Source: an uncultured Burkholderiales bacterium (lineage in GTDB: Bacteria > Pseudomonadota > Gammaproteobacteria > Burkholderiales > Burkholderiaceae_C). Taken from it: a DNA stretch of 19,445 nt. The translations under genes and the position numbers were made by a program. The DNA lies in the NCBI GenBank assembly GCA_903856995.1, contig CAIODK010000267.1:1-19445 (forward strand), read 5' to 3'. This document shows, in pieces, positions 1 through 7,215 of this stretch (position 1 is its first letter; each line of letters opens with the position of its first letter). The notes under the pieces were generated by a model. That model saw nothing but the letters and a program-made list of their open reading frames with translations, was not told the origin of the DNA and searched no databases.

Positions 1-1481
1 CCTTCTCCACCTAGACCCAGTTTGTCGATCTGTGTTGCTAGTGCGGTTTGTTGTGCTGTGCTTAGCGTGCCACCTTGACCGTCTAGGTAATTGTTGAGCG
101 TGTTGGTGCTTGTGTGTGCAGATGTATCAGGCAAAGCGCTACTGGCATCTGCTACTTGGATGCCTTTGTCGGTGGGCACTTTGGGGTTATTAAACGCATC
201 GACCACTTGTTGTGTGGCGGCGTTAGATTTATCAGTTTCGCTTTGTTGCGTGTTTTCTTGGGCTTTATGAAATTGATCGCTTTGCAAGTCCATGCCGTTA
301 ACAGCGTCGGCACTATAAATAGTGTTCTCTGGTGTGCCCCGCGCATCTTGTAAAGACGTCAGCAACTCAGTTTGCGAAACAACACGGCGCTCACCACTGA
401 TATTCGTTTCGATGACTTGTGGCGAGCTTCCGTCTTGTGCGTGTGTTAAATGAATGCGATTACCGCTATCTACAACCACCGCCACAGGTTGCATTTCGCC
501 ATCAACAACTTCACGATCAAAGAATGCGACAACCTTGCCGCTCTTATCGACTAACGCTTGTATTTGTGATGGATTATTTGACGAGTCTCCTTGATTAGCG
601 GGTGCATAAGCCACCGGCTTACCATCACGATCTAGATACATGGGCTGCAAGGACAACACACCTGCATCGGCAACTTGACTCTTGATGCCTGCCAGCATAT
701 GCAAAGCATCTTCAATTTTTACTGAGCTGTGTTCGGCCACAGTTAGCAATGCTTCGCCCGTAGCAAGTCCCGCGACTGGATTTGCTAAAAATGCACCCAC
801 TGTTGCCAACGCATCCAAGCCGCCCATTTGCCCCAATGCAGGAATGGCGACAATCTGTGTTTCTTGAAATTGCTCACCCAGCTTGGCAATGTTCGATGTG
901 GTGACGTTTTGAACTTTGCCAGTGATGTCGTAACCGCTCTCGGGCTGTCCGTTTTCTAGTGCAGCTTGTTTGAATTGCGGTGTATCAATCAAGCGTGCCG
1001 CACCGGGGGCATCTTGCACTTGCACTTCAACGCCATACATCTTGGCAACCACTTGAGCCAACATACCGCCTAGGCTGTGACCTGTGGTTAGTGTGGTGAT
1101 GGATGGGCGTTCAGAAAGACTGATATCTTCTGCATCGCCATAATCTTTAACCACCTTTGCGGCCATCCCTTGCGCCTGCTTCATGTACGCAGCCGCATCG
1201 GTGAACTGCCCACTCCAAGTACCGTTGGCCGCACCTTTGAGTGCGGTGCTTAAGTCAGCAGTTGAGTCACTCCCTCGATACGCCACCACTAACTCACCCG
1301 TTTTAGGGTTTACATACGCACTTGCTGCGAAGTCAGGGGATTGCGGGTTAGCTAGCTTGACCTCTAAAAGTTCAAATCCTGCTGGTGGGACGAAAGGCGT
1401 TTTGCTGTCATAGGCACCGCGTGAAAAAGTTGCCGCCAGAACAGCCTTGCCACTGACGCTTGATAAATTCAAATCGCTCAT
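1..1481 (-). CDS. Class-3-lipase-like alpha/beta hydrolase, large, 3' end outside window
   Basis: The frame is open from an ATG at 1481 to the left edge (493 codons), so the protein is C-terminally incomplete here. Residues about 1-260 look like a lipase_3-type alpha/beta hydrolase: VAYRGSDS at 66-73 matches the strand and oxyanion region of that family, GHSLGG at 134-139 is the nucleophile elbow with Ser136, and DAPGAARL near 156 sits where the family carries the acidic strand. A catalytic His is not certain; His251 is a candidate. There is no N-terminal signal peptide, which would fit type VI or type I export or a cytosolic enzyme. Residues from about 280 on are rich in Q, N, S, T and D and have no fold I recognise. 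A strong Shine-Dalgarno (AAAGGAG) lies 7 nt before the ATG, inside the end of the preceding gene, with an ATGA overlap that implies translational coupling. Lipase is well supported; the effector role is inference. Confidence 0.75.
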   Translation of the reverse strand, partial: MSDLNLSSVSGKAVLAATFSRGAYDSKTPFVPPAGFELLEVKLANPQSPDFAASAYVNPKTGELVVAYRGSDSTADLSTALKGAANGTWSGQFTDAAAYMKQAQGMAAKVVKDYGDAEDISLSERPSITTLTTGHSLGGMLAQVVAKMYGVEVQVQDAPGAARLIDTPQFKQAALENGQPESGYDITGKVQNVTTSNIAKLGEQFQETQIVAIPALGQMGGLDALATVGAFLANPVAGLATGEALLTVAEHSSVKIEDALHMLAGIKSQVADAGVLSLQPMYLDRDGKPVAYAPANQGDSSNNPSQIQALVDKSGKVVAFFDREVVDGEMQPVAVVVDSGNRIHLTHAQDGSSPQVIETNISGERRVVSQTELLTSLQDARGTPENTIYSADAVNGMDLQSDQFHKAQENTQQSETDKSNAATQQVVDAFNNPKVPTDKGIQVADASSALPDTSAHTSTNTLNNYLDGQGGTLSTAQQTALATQIDKLGLGGE

Positions 1482-2323
1482 GGCTTATCTCCTTTGGGCA
1501 TACCCTCCCACACGCCCTTGTAAAAGTTGTGTTCTTGCTCACGGTCTTGTTTGACCACCACACCTGCACGCTCGCTCCAACCAGCTGGCAAATAAATTTC
1601 ATACAAAACTTTTTCTACCTTGAGTGTCATTTTGTCAATCAAGCTCAATTGCAGTGTTTGCCCTTGGGAAAATGGGTGACCTCCACAACCGTGATCTAGC
1701 TTGAGATAGCTGTAACGGCCATGAATCTCTCGGTCATAGGCCATGGTTTGTAAACGCCCAGTTCCGTGTGCGGCACCCGCAGATTTCCAATACAAGTCTT
1801 TTCCTGTTTCAGGGTCGGTGAACGGGGTACGAGAATAGAAAATATTCGGTCTTCGACTTGGTACTTTCGTCACGCGGTCAGTGCCCATAAATCCACCGTG
1901 ATCGGCTGAAGTTGCGCGATCAACATTGAAATCCACGACCGGAGACCCTTCGCGCCAAGGCAGTTTTTGTACAGTGCGATCAAAGTACAACTCCAACACA
2001 CAGTTCATCACTGGGCTGCATGCGTTTTTGTTGCCACCCCAGCCGCAGTCTTGTTCTGCACCTTCAGGTTCACGTCTAAATGCAGCAGCCACTACGCCCT
2101 TGAGTTCATCACTGGCCCACTCCATGGGCATACCTGTGTCACGAGCCACCTGTGTTGTGTACACCCAAATATTTGGATCTCGTCGAAATACCCCACCGTT
2201 TCCACCGTGCTCACGCTCGTAACGAGACAATGTTTTTGCGGGCTCTGTGGATGTTTGCGCAGCGGCAGCAATTGCAATCAACGCCAAGTAAACAGATACG
2301 AAACTTTGAATAAATTTTTTCAT
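1478..2323 (-). CDS. Exported cysteine-containing protein, probable partner of the adjacent lipase
   Basis: This 281-residue protein begins with a clear Sec signal peptide (MKKF, hydrophobic core to about residue 21, likely cleavage after AAAAQ or AAA). The mature part has four visible cysteines, in DCGWGG, NAC, MNC and HGCGG contexts, suggesting disulfides and a periplasmic location. I recognise the general style (a DPNIWVYT segment followed by a MPMEW...LKG segment) as that of conserved proteobacterial hypothetical proteins, but I cannot name a domain. Translation is supported by AGGAG 6 nt before the ATG at 2323. It overlaps the 70-codon ORF upstream and the lipase gene downstream by ATGA at both ends, so the three reading frames are coupled. 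A periplasmic immunity protein (Tli-like), a foldase or a co-secreted partner are all possible; immunity is my preferred inference because Tle-type lipase effectors are normally paired with periplasmic inhibitors. Confidence 0.8.
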   Translation of the reverse strand: MKKFIQSFVSVYLALIAIAAAAQTSTEPAKTLSRYEREHGGNGGVFRRDPNIWVYTTQVARDTGMPMEWASDELKGVVAAAFRREPEGAEQDCGWGGNKNACSPVMNCVLELYFDRTVQKLPWREGSPVVDFNVDRATSADHGGFMGTDRVTKVPSRRPNIFYSRTPFTDPETGKDLYWKSAGAAHGTGRLQTMAYDREIHGRYSYLKLDHGCGGHPFSQGQTLQLSLIDKMTLKVEKVLYEIYLPAGWSERAGVVVKQDREQEHNFYKGVWEGMPKGDKP

Positions 2324-2532
2324 GCCACGCTCCTAAAAGATTCTTCATTGGCGGCATATTCAAAATTCCTCACTGCCAACGCATAACTCAAGTAAGGCAC
2401 AGCCTCACCCGCAGCCGCGATCCCAAATATTTTGTTAATGGCACCGGCTAAAGCACCATCGCTCACTACATTGATGCAGTTAGCAATGACCAAGTTGTCA
2501 GTAAAGTGAAGATATCGATGAATAGCCAGCAT
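2320..2532 (-). CDS. Small hypothetical protein or gene remnant at head of lipase operon
   Basis: A 70-residue reading frame whose TGA overlaps the ATG of the exported protein (ATGA). The product is of mixed character with an alanine/glycine-rich central stretch (LAGAINKIFGIAAAGEAV) followed by a YLSYALAVRNFEYAA segment. I do not recognise it. There is no convincing ribosome binding site before the ATG at 2532, and an in-frame TAA lies about 48 nt upstream, so there is no longer version with another start. The downstream gene's Shine-Dalgarno sits inside its last codons, which would work with coupling. It may be a real small coupled gene, or the C-terminal remnant of a deleted larger gene (for example another lipase copy) whose 3' end was kept next to its partner gene. 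Confidence 0.4.
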   Translation of the reverse strand: MLAIHRYLHFTDNLVIANCINVVSDGALAGAINKIFGIAAAGEAVPYLSYALAVRNFEYAANEESFRSVA

Positions 2533-2597
2533 GTGTCGTGTTTTTAAAATGTGGCTGGATTGTGATTACCTTTATCGCAATTTGCAAACGAACATGA

Positions 2598-2666
2598 GGT
2601 GTTTTTAGCCAAAAAAATGAAAAGTATCACCACATGATGTTTTAAACACCTTCTAAAGATACTTTT
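2598..2666. repeat. Two interleaved inverted repeats in the intergenic gap
   Basis: AGGTGTTT at 2598-2605 is the reverse complement of AAACACCT at 2644-2651. AAAAGTATC at 2620-2628 is the reverse complement of GATACTTTT at 2658-2666 (9 bp). The arms are ordered a, b, a', b', so the two hairpins could not form in the simple nested way; as RNA they would make a pseudoknot or be alternatives. The gap lies between the XRE regulator gene and the 70-codon ORF. It may hold an operator, an RNA structure, or chance matches in AT-rich DNA. Confidence 0.35.
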
Positions 2667-2675
2667 GCTGTTTTA

Positions 2676-2690
2676 GGGGGTAAAGCCCCA
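2676..2690 (-). terminator. Weak possible terminator after XRE regulator gene
   Basis: Just downstream of the regulator's stop codon (minus strand) a short stem GGGG-CTTTA-CCCC can form, followed by CTAAAAC rather than a clean U-run. The stem is only 4-5 bp, so this is a weak call; read-through into the lipase operon is possible. Confidence 0.2.
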
Positions 2691-2695
2691 CTCTT

Positions 2696-3520
2696 TTACT
2701 CGGACTTTGTCGAGGTTTTGATCAACTTTTTGACGGGCTTTGCGGGAGCTTTTTTGTCTGCTTTACCTTTCATGGCTTGTTTTGGGCTTGCCTCTAGCCT
2801 GTACAAATCACTCATGAATTTGGGTACCCAAGTACGCACTGCAATGCACACTGACAACGGGGGCCTGTCTTCCAACGGTAGGTGTGAGTCCGCACGGGCT
2901 TGGTCTTCATATTCCAAGGCAATTTGCTCCAGCCTTGCCTTGAGCTGTTCTTGTGCCTTGCGTGATACGCGCATATTCATAATTCTGAGAATCTCGCCGT
3001 CACCATCAAATCCATCGTTGAAGAAGTCGTCACTGAAGCTGCGAACCATGCGCATGATGGGACCACTGCTGATCCATCCAAAACTGCTGGCAACCAATAG
3101 CCGATAGCGGTCTGAGGCTTGGACCTCCAGAAATCCCATGTCATCAAGGCGCTTAAGTAGCGCCTGTACTTGACCACGCGTGAGTTGTAAGTGTTTGTGT
3201 ATGTCTGCTACAGGCCAGTGGTTTAGGGCACACACAGCCACCATGAGGAGTTTTTTATCTTGCGCAAACTCTTCCTCTTGCGCCAAGTTGAGTCGGGTGA
3301 TGAGTTTGCGTTTACGGGGCGTGGTTTTGAAGAGGTCTGCAAACTCAAGGTGCAAGTATTGGCAGATTTGCTCCAAGCGCTCCAAACCGCAGTCACCCCC
3401 TGTGAACAAGCGTTTGACGCTGACCTCTGACAGGCCAATGGCGTCAGCCAATTCTTTGTAGGTGATGTTGCGGGCTTTAAGGTGCAGGCGCAGGGCGTCG
3501 ATGATGAAGGTTTTGGACAT
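2696..3520 (-). CDS. XRE-family transcriptional regulator with extended C-terminal domain
   Basis: With the ATG at 3520 the protein is 274 aa and starts MSKTFIIDALRLHLKARN. Residues about 5-65 form a Cro/C1-type helix-turn-helix (ITYKELADAIGLSEVSVKRLFTGG is the classic pattern), which suggests operator binding. Residues about 80-140 (KKLLMVAVCALNHWPVADIHKHLQLTRGQVQALLKRLDDMGFLEV) read like a second, winged-helix-style segment. The remainder to about 245 is of unknown fold, and the last 25 residues are a lysine-rich tail. A longer frame to 3613 exists, but its extra 31 residues do not look like an HTH leader. Neither start has a good Shine-Dalgarno, so the start is moderately uncertain. It lies 163 bp upstream of the lipase operon on the same strand and is divergent from the exonuclease gene; control of either is inference. 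Confidence 0.8.
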   Translation of the reverse strand: MSKTFIIDALRLHLKARNITYKELADAIGLSEVSVKRLFTGGDCGLERLEQICQYLHLEFADLFKTTPRKRKLITRLNLAQEEEFAQDKKLLMVAVCALNHWPVADIHKHLQLTRGQVQALLKRLDDMGFLEVQASDRYRLLVASSFGWISSGPIMRMVRSFSDDFFNDGFDGDGEILRIMNMRVSRKAQEQLKARLEQIALEYEDQARADSHLPLEDRPPLSVCIAVRTWVPKFMSDLYRLEASPKQAMKGKADKKAPAKPVKKLIKTSTKSE

Positions 3521-3781
3521 AGGAAGAGGCTTTCTATAGCGTTGAAAGGCAGACACACACCAGATGTACGGGGCTTCGTAGGTGGCATGGATATGCCGCT
3601 TAAAAATATACATTCGAAAATTAACTATTTATGACTACCTCCATAAAAGAAGGACATGAGTTTCGAAAGACTCAAAACAACCATTGACCGCCTAGCTTCT
3701 CCATTCGAGTGGCTGGGCGGGTAGCTTTCCCAATTGTTTACAAAATACAATCGTAAATAATTGATTTAAAACGGATTTTTT
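3521..3781. other. AT-rich divergent intergenic region
   Basis: This 261-bp gap separates the divergent XRE regulator and exonuclease III genes. It holds a possible 22-codon ORF (3656-3724), a hairpin of 9 bp with one G-T pair (CCGCCTAGC 3688-3696 against GCTGGGCGG 3712-3720), and an AT-rich stretch at 3730-3780 likely to contain the exonuclease promoter. I could not assign -35/-10 boxes with confidence: TTGTTT at 3734-3739 and AATAAT at 3756-3761 are the best pair, with a 16-nt spacer. Confidence 0.5.
3656..3724 (+). CDS. Possible 22-codon small ORF upstream of exonuclease III
   Basis: ATG at 3656 is preceded by AAGAAGGAC, a good Shine-Dalgarno with AAGG 2-5 nt closer than usual to the start, and an in-frame TAA lies just upstream, so the frame is self-contained. 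The peptide starts MSFERLKTTIDRL, could form a short amphipathic helix, and ends EWLGG before a TAG at 3722-3724. A 9-bp hairpin covers its second half (3688-3720). It ends 57 nt before the exonuclease ATG. It could be a real small protein, a regulatory leader, or chance. I do not recognise the sequence. Confidence 0.3.
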   Translation: MSFERLKTTIDRLASPFEWLGG

Positions 3782-4546
3782 ATGTTGCTTGCCACCTGGA
3801 ACGTCAACTCACTCACCGTGCGCTTACCGCAAGTGCTGGACTGGCTGGCGGCCAACCCCGTCGATGCTTTGGTACTGCAAGAGACCAAATGCACCGACGA
3901 CAAATTTCCGCATGCAGCCATTGAGGCTGCGGGCTACAAAGTAGCGTTCTTTGGCCAAAAAACCTACAACGGTGTGGCCCTGCTCTCGCGCAACGAGGCC
4001 ACCGATGTGGTGAAAAACATCCCCGGCTTTGAAGATGACATGGCCCGAGTGATTGCAGGCACGGTCGATGGCGTGCGCGTGATTGGCGCTTACTTTCCCA
4101 ATGGCCAAGCACCTGACAGCGACAAGTTCGTTTACAAAATGCGTTGGTTAGAAGCCTTGCAAAACTGGTTGCGAGAGGAACTCAAACAGCACCCCAAGCT
4201 GGTGTTGATGGGTGACTTCAACATCACCGTGGACGACCGCGATGTGTGGGACCCTGTGGCCTTGAAAGACACCATCCACTGCACCGTGCAAGAGCGTGAC
4301 CACTTCCAGGGCTTGATTGACCTTGGCACGCATGATGCCTACCGCTTGTTTGAACAGGCAGAGAAAAGCTACAGCTGGTGGGACTACCGTGAGTTTGCTT
4401 TTCGCCGCAACCGCGGCTTGCGCATCGATCACATCTTGGTGAGTGATGGACTCAAGCCGGACGTGCAAGCCTGCGTGATTGACAAAGAACCCCGCAAAAA
4501 CGAACGTCCCAGCGACCACGTCCCCGTGGTGGTGACTTTGGGCTAG
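3782..4546 (+). CDS. xth: Exodeoxyribonuclease III
   Basis: A 254-residue full-length member of the exonuclease III / AP endonuclease (EEP) family, which cuts DNA at abasic sites and degrades 3' ends of duplex DNA during base excision repair in the cytoplasm. Visible family motifs are TWNVNS at 5-10, LQETK at 32-36 (metal-binding Glu34), GDFNI near 146-150, a WWDYRE segment, RIDHIL (catalytic Asp region) and the C-terminal SDHVPVV with the active-site Asp-His pair. The ATG at 3782 gives the standard N-terminus; the ribosome binding site is weak (ACGGA). The gene stands alone on the plus strand and its stop is only 6 bp from the stop of convergent ntrC, with no obvious terminator between them. 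Confidence 0.96.
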   Translation: MLLATWNVNSLTVRLPQVLDWLAANPVDALVLQETKCTDDKFPHAAIEAAGYKVAFFGQKTYNGVALLSRNEATDVVKNIPGFEDDMARVIAGTVDGVRVIGAYFPNGQAPDSDKFVYKMRWLEALQNWLREELKQHPKLVLMGDFNITVDDRDVWDPVALKDTIHCTVQERDHFQGLIDLGTHDAYRLFEQAEKSYSWWDYREFAFRRNRGLRIDHILVSDGLKPDVQACVIDKEPRKNERPSDHVPVVVTLG

Positions 4547-4552
4547 AGCCTC

Positions 4553-6094
4553 TCAGTCGTCCAAGCCCAATTCTTGAATCTTGCGGGTGATGGTGTTGCG
4601 ACCAATGCCCAGCTTCTGAGCCGCCTCTATGCGTCGGCCGCGCGTGTTGACCAGTGCCGTTTGAATCAAGCGCGCCTCAAATCGGTTGACCAACACCTCC
4701 CACACATCCGTACGTCCCGCCACGAGTAAGCTCATGGCCTCGGCTTCTAGCCCCTGCTCCCAATCAGCGCCAGGCATGTTGAGCACCACGGGTCCCGTGA
4801 CGTTGGCCTCGCCAAGAGAAGGATGTACGGACGCCGCGTGGCTATGGTCTGGTGTTGCCGGCGCAACAACCCCTGAGGTGTCTTGTCCTGTGTGACTGAG
4901 TGCGGCCAACGCGTCGCCCGACAGCATCACCTCGGGTGGCAAGTCTTTGGGATCAATCACTTGCGCAGGCGCCATCACAGTGAGCCAGTGGCAAATGTTT
5001 TCGAGCTGACGCACGTTGCCCGGAAACGAAAATTGATTGAGCACCATTTGCGCGGCTTCGGAGATCCTTTTAGCCTCCCCGCCCAGTTGTTGTGCACTCT
5101 GCTGCAAAAAGTGGCGCGTCAAGGTGGGAATGTCTTCGCGGCGCTCGCGCAAAGCAGGCAAGCGCAGGCGAATCACATTCAAGCGGTGAAATAAGTCTTC
5201 GCGGAACACGCCGTCCTTGACCCGTTTTTCTAAATCTTGGTGCGTTGCAGCAATCACACGTACATTGGCTTTGATGGCGTTGTGACCACCCACGCGGTAG
5301 TAGGCCCCATCGCTCAACACGCGCAGCAACCGCGTTTGTAAGTCAAAGGGCATGTCGCCGATCTCATCGAGAAACAGCGTGCCGCCTTCAGCCTGCTCAA
5401 AGCGACCGCGGCGTGTGGTTTGCGCACCGGTAAACGCACCACGCTCATGTCCAAAGAGCTCGCTCTCCAACAAATCTTTAGGAATAGCCGCTGTATTGAT
5501 GGCCACAAAGGGGCCTTTGCTCCCTGCATCACCGCGGGGGGAGTGTTTGTGCAGGGCTCGCGCCACCAGTTCTTTGCCAGAGCCACTCTCGCCCGTGATC
5601 ATCACCGTCACATTGCTTTGACTCAAACGGCCAATGGCACGAAACACGTCCTGCATGGCGGGCGCTTGGCCCAACATCTCTGGCGTGGCTTCTTGTGCTT
5701 CGCTCTGGGCTTGCTCGCGTTGGCTCTCAGCCAAGGCACGACGAATCAGCTCGACGGCTTTGGGCAGGTCAAAGGGCTTGGGCAGGTATTCAAAGGCGCC
5801 GCCCTGGAAGGACGACACCGCACTGTCCAAATCTGAAAAGGCTGTCATGATGATGACGGGCAGCGAAGGCAAGCGCTCTTTGACCTTGGTCAGCAAGTCC
5901 AAGCCAGAGCCACCGGGCATGCGAATGTCACTGACCAGAATTTGCGGCCCATCATCCTCGCCCACAGCATCGAGGGCTTGCAGCACCTCGCGTGGGCTTG
6001 TGAAACTGCGTGTGGGCAGGTTCTCGCGCAGCAGCGCCTTTTCCAGTACAAAGCGAATTGACTGGTCGTCGTCCACAATCCAAATCGATTTCAT
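4553..6094 (-). CDS. ntrC: Nitrogen regulation response regulator NtrC (NR-I)
   Basis: The product (513 aa from the ATG at 6094) is the sigma-54 activator that, when phosphorylated by NtrB under nitrogen limitation, binds enhancer sites and drives open-complex formation. An N-terminal receiver domain carries the acidic pocket DDD at 8-10, phosphoacceptor Asp56 in VSDIRMPG, Thr84 and Lys106. The central AAA+ domain has Walker A GESGSGKE at 168-175, the sigma-54-contact loop GAFTGA at 219-224 and Walker B GTLFLDE at 238-244. A linker of about 90 residues leads to a Fis-type helix-turn-helix at the end (RRIEAAQKLGIGRNTITRKI). A GTG at 6127 would add 11 residues; I chose the ATG because MKSIWIVDDDQ is the usual family N-terminus. 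It follows ntrB by 41 nt and is presumably in the same transcript. Confidence 0.96.
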   Translation of the reverse strand: MKSIWIVDDDQSIRFVLEKALLRENLPTRSFTSPREVLQALDAVGEDDGPQILVSDIRMPGGSGLDLLTKVKERLPSLPVIIMTAFSDLDSAVSSFQGGAFEYLPKPFDLPKAVELIRRALAESQREQAQSEAQEATPEMLGQAPAMQDVFRAIGRLSQSNVTVMITGESGSGKELVARALHKHSPRGDAGSKGPFVAINTAAIPKDLLESELFGHERGAFTGAQTTRRGRFEQAEGGTLFLDEIGDMPFDLQTRLLRVLSDGAYYRVGGHNAIKANVRVIAATHQDLEKRVKDGVFREDLFHRLNVIRLRLPALRERREDIPTLTRHFLQQSAQQLGGEAKRISEAAQMVLNQFSFPGNVRQLENICHWLTVMAPAQVIDPKDLPPEVMLSGDALAALSHTGQDTSGVVAPATPDHSHAASVHPSLGEANVTGPVVLNMPGADWEQGLEAEAMSLLVAGRTDVWEVLVNRFEARLIQTALVNTRGRRIEAAQKLGIGRNTITRKIQELGLDD

Positions 6095-6135
6095 CTTGGC
6101 ACTTTCTGTTTCTAAGTTAGGGGCCACACGAGGCG

Positions 6136-7215
6136 TCAGGGTAGCGGGATCAGAATCTTGAAATCTGTGCGTCCCGGCACACTGTCACACGCAATCAAGC
6201 CATGGTGCTGCTGCACAAATGTTTGTGCCAAATTCAGCCCCAAGCCAGAACCGCCATCTCGTCCAGAGACCAAGGGGGAAAATAACCTGTCCTTGATCTC
6301 ATCCGGAATACCGGGCCCGTTATCTATCACATGCAATTCCAGTGCCAACCGATAGCGATGTTTACCTAATGTCACTTGCCGGTTGATACGGGTGCGTAAA
6401 ACGATCTCGGCATTGCCATCAACCACCCTATCCGCCAACGCTTGGGCTGCGTTGTGCACGATGTTGAGCACCGCTTGAATGAGTTGCTCACGGTCGCCAC
6501 GAAGCTCGGGAATGGAGGTGTCATAGTCGCGCACCATCCGCAGGCCTTTGGGGAACTCAGCCAAGATCAGGCTTCGCACCCGCTCACACACCTCGTGGAT
6601 GTTCACATCACCCACCACATGCGGGCGGCGGTGCGGGGCTAGCAAACGGTCCACCAGCAACTGCAAGCGGTCCGCTTCATGGATGATGACTTGGGTGTAC
6701 TCAATGAGGTCTTTGCTCTCGACCTCCATTTGCAGCAACTGTGCTGCCCCTCGGATGCCCCCCAACGGATTCTTGATTTCATGGGCCAAGTTGCGAATCA
6801 GCTCCTTGTTGGCTTGGGCTTGGTCCTTCAAGCGCTCTTCGCGGTCTTGTCGGTTTTGTTGCTCGAGCGGCAGCAACTCCACCAGCACCTCACCAACAAC
6901 GTCAGTAGGCGCCACGATGACGTGTACAGGCAAGGGCTCTTGCAGAGGGCGGCGCAAGTAGGCGTCGTAGCGCATCGCAGCAAAAGCGTTGGTGTGTGCG
7001 CCTTGAAGCGCGCTCTCCAGCGCCTGTGATTCGGTGAAATAACCAGCCAGCAGGGAGCCTTCAATGTTGCGACGCGACACACCCATCACGTCTTCAAGTG
7101 CCGCATTTGCAAACACCACCACACCATCGGTTCGCACCACGGCGACCAAGGTCGCTAGCAAGTCAAAGGCGGGGGCGTAGCTGGGTTGATTTTGAGCAAC
7201 TTGCACAGACGTCAT
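6136..7215 (-). CDS. ntrB: Nitrogen regulation sensor histidine kinase NtrB (NR-II)
   Basis: A 359-residue cytoplasmic two-component kinase/phosphatase that phosphorylates NtrC and is normally controlled by PII protein. It has a PAS domain at about 15-120 (FDLLATLVAVVRTDGVVVFANAA start), a dimerisation/phosphoacceptor helix with HEIKNPLGG (His145), an N-box (LNIVHNAAQAL) near 260, and G-boxes DNGPGIP and GGSGLGLNLA near the C-terminus. There are no membrane segments. The ATG at 7215 overlaps the stop of the upstream DUF4124-like gene as ATGA, so the two are translationally coupled; ntrC follows at once. The domain set and length are fully typical. Confidence 0.96.
   Translation of the reverse strand: MTSVQVAQNQPSYAPAFDLLATLVAVVRTDGVVVFANAALEDVMGVSRRNIEGSLLAGYFTESQALESALQGAHTNAFAAMRYDAYLRRPLQEPLPVHVIVAPTDVVGEVLVELLPLEQQNRQDREERLKDQAQANKELIRNLAHEIKNPLGGIRGAAQLLQMEVESKDLIEYTQVIIHEADRLQLLVDRLLAPHRRPHVVGDVNIHEVCERVRSLILAEFPKGLRMVRDYDTSIPELRGDREQLIQAVLNIVHNAAQALADRVVDGNAEIVLRTRINRQVTLGKHRYRLALELHVIDNGPGIPDEIKDRLFSPLVSGRDGGSGLGLNLAQTFVQQHHGLIACDSVPGRTDFKILIPLP

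Noticed and set aside
1967..2386. Plus-strand frame of 139 codons opposite the exported protein
   Set aside because: The minus strand carries a signal peptide, coupled starts and Shine-Dalgarno sites; the plus frame has none of these.
3521..3613. N-terminal extension of the XRE regulator to 3613
   Set aside because: MSKTF at 3520 is directly in front of the HTH as usual for the family; the extra 31 residues are of non-coding appearance.
3688..3720. 9-bp hairpin as a transcription terminator
   Set aside because: There is no T-run after it on either strand, and it does not follow a gene end.
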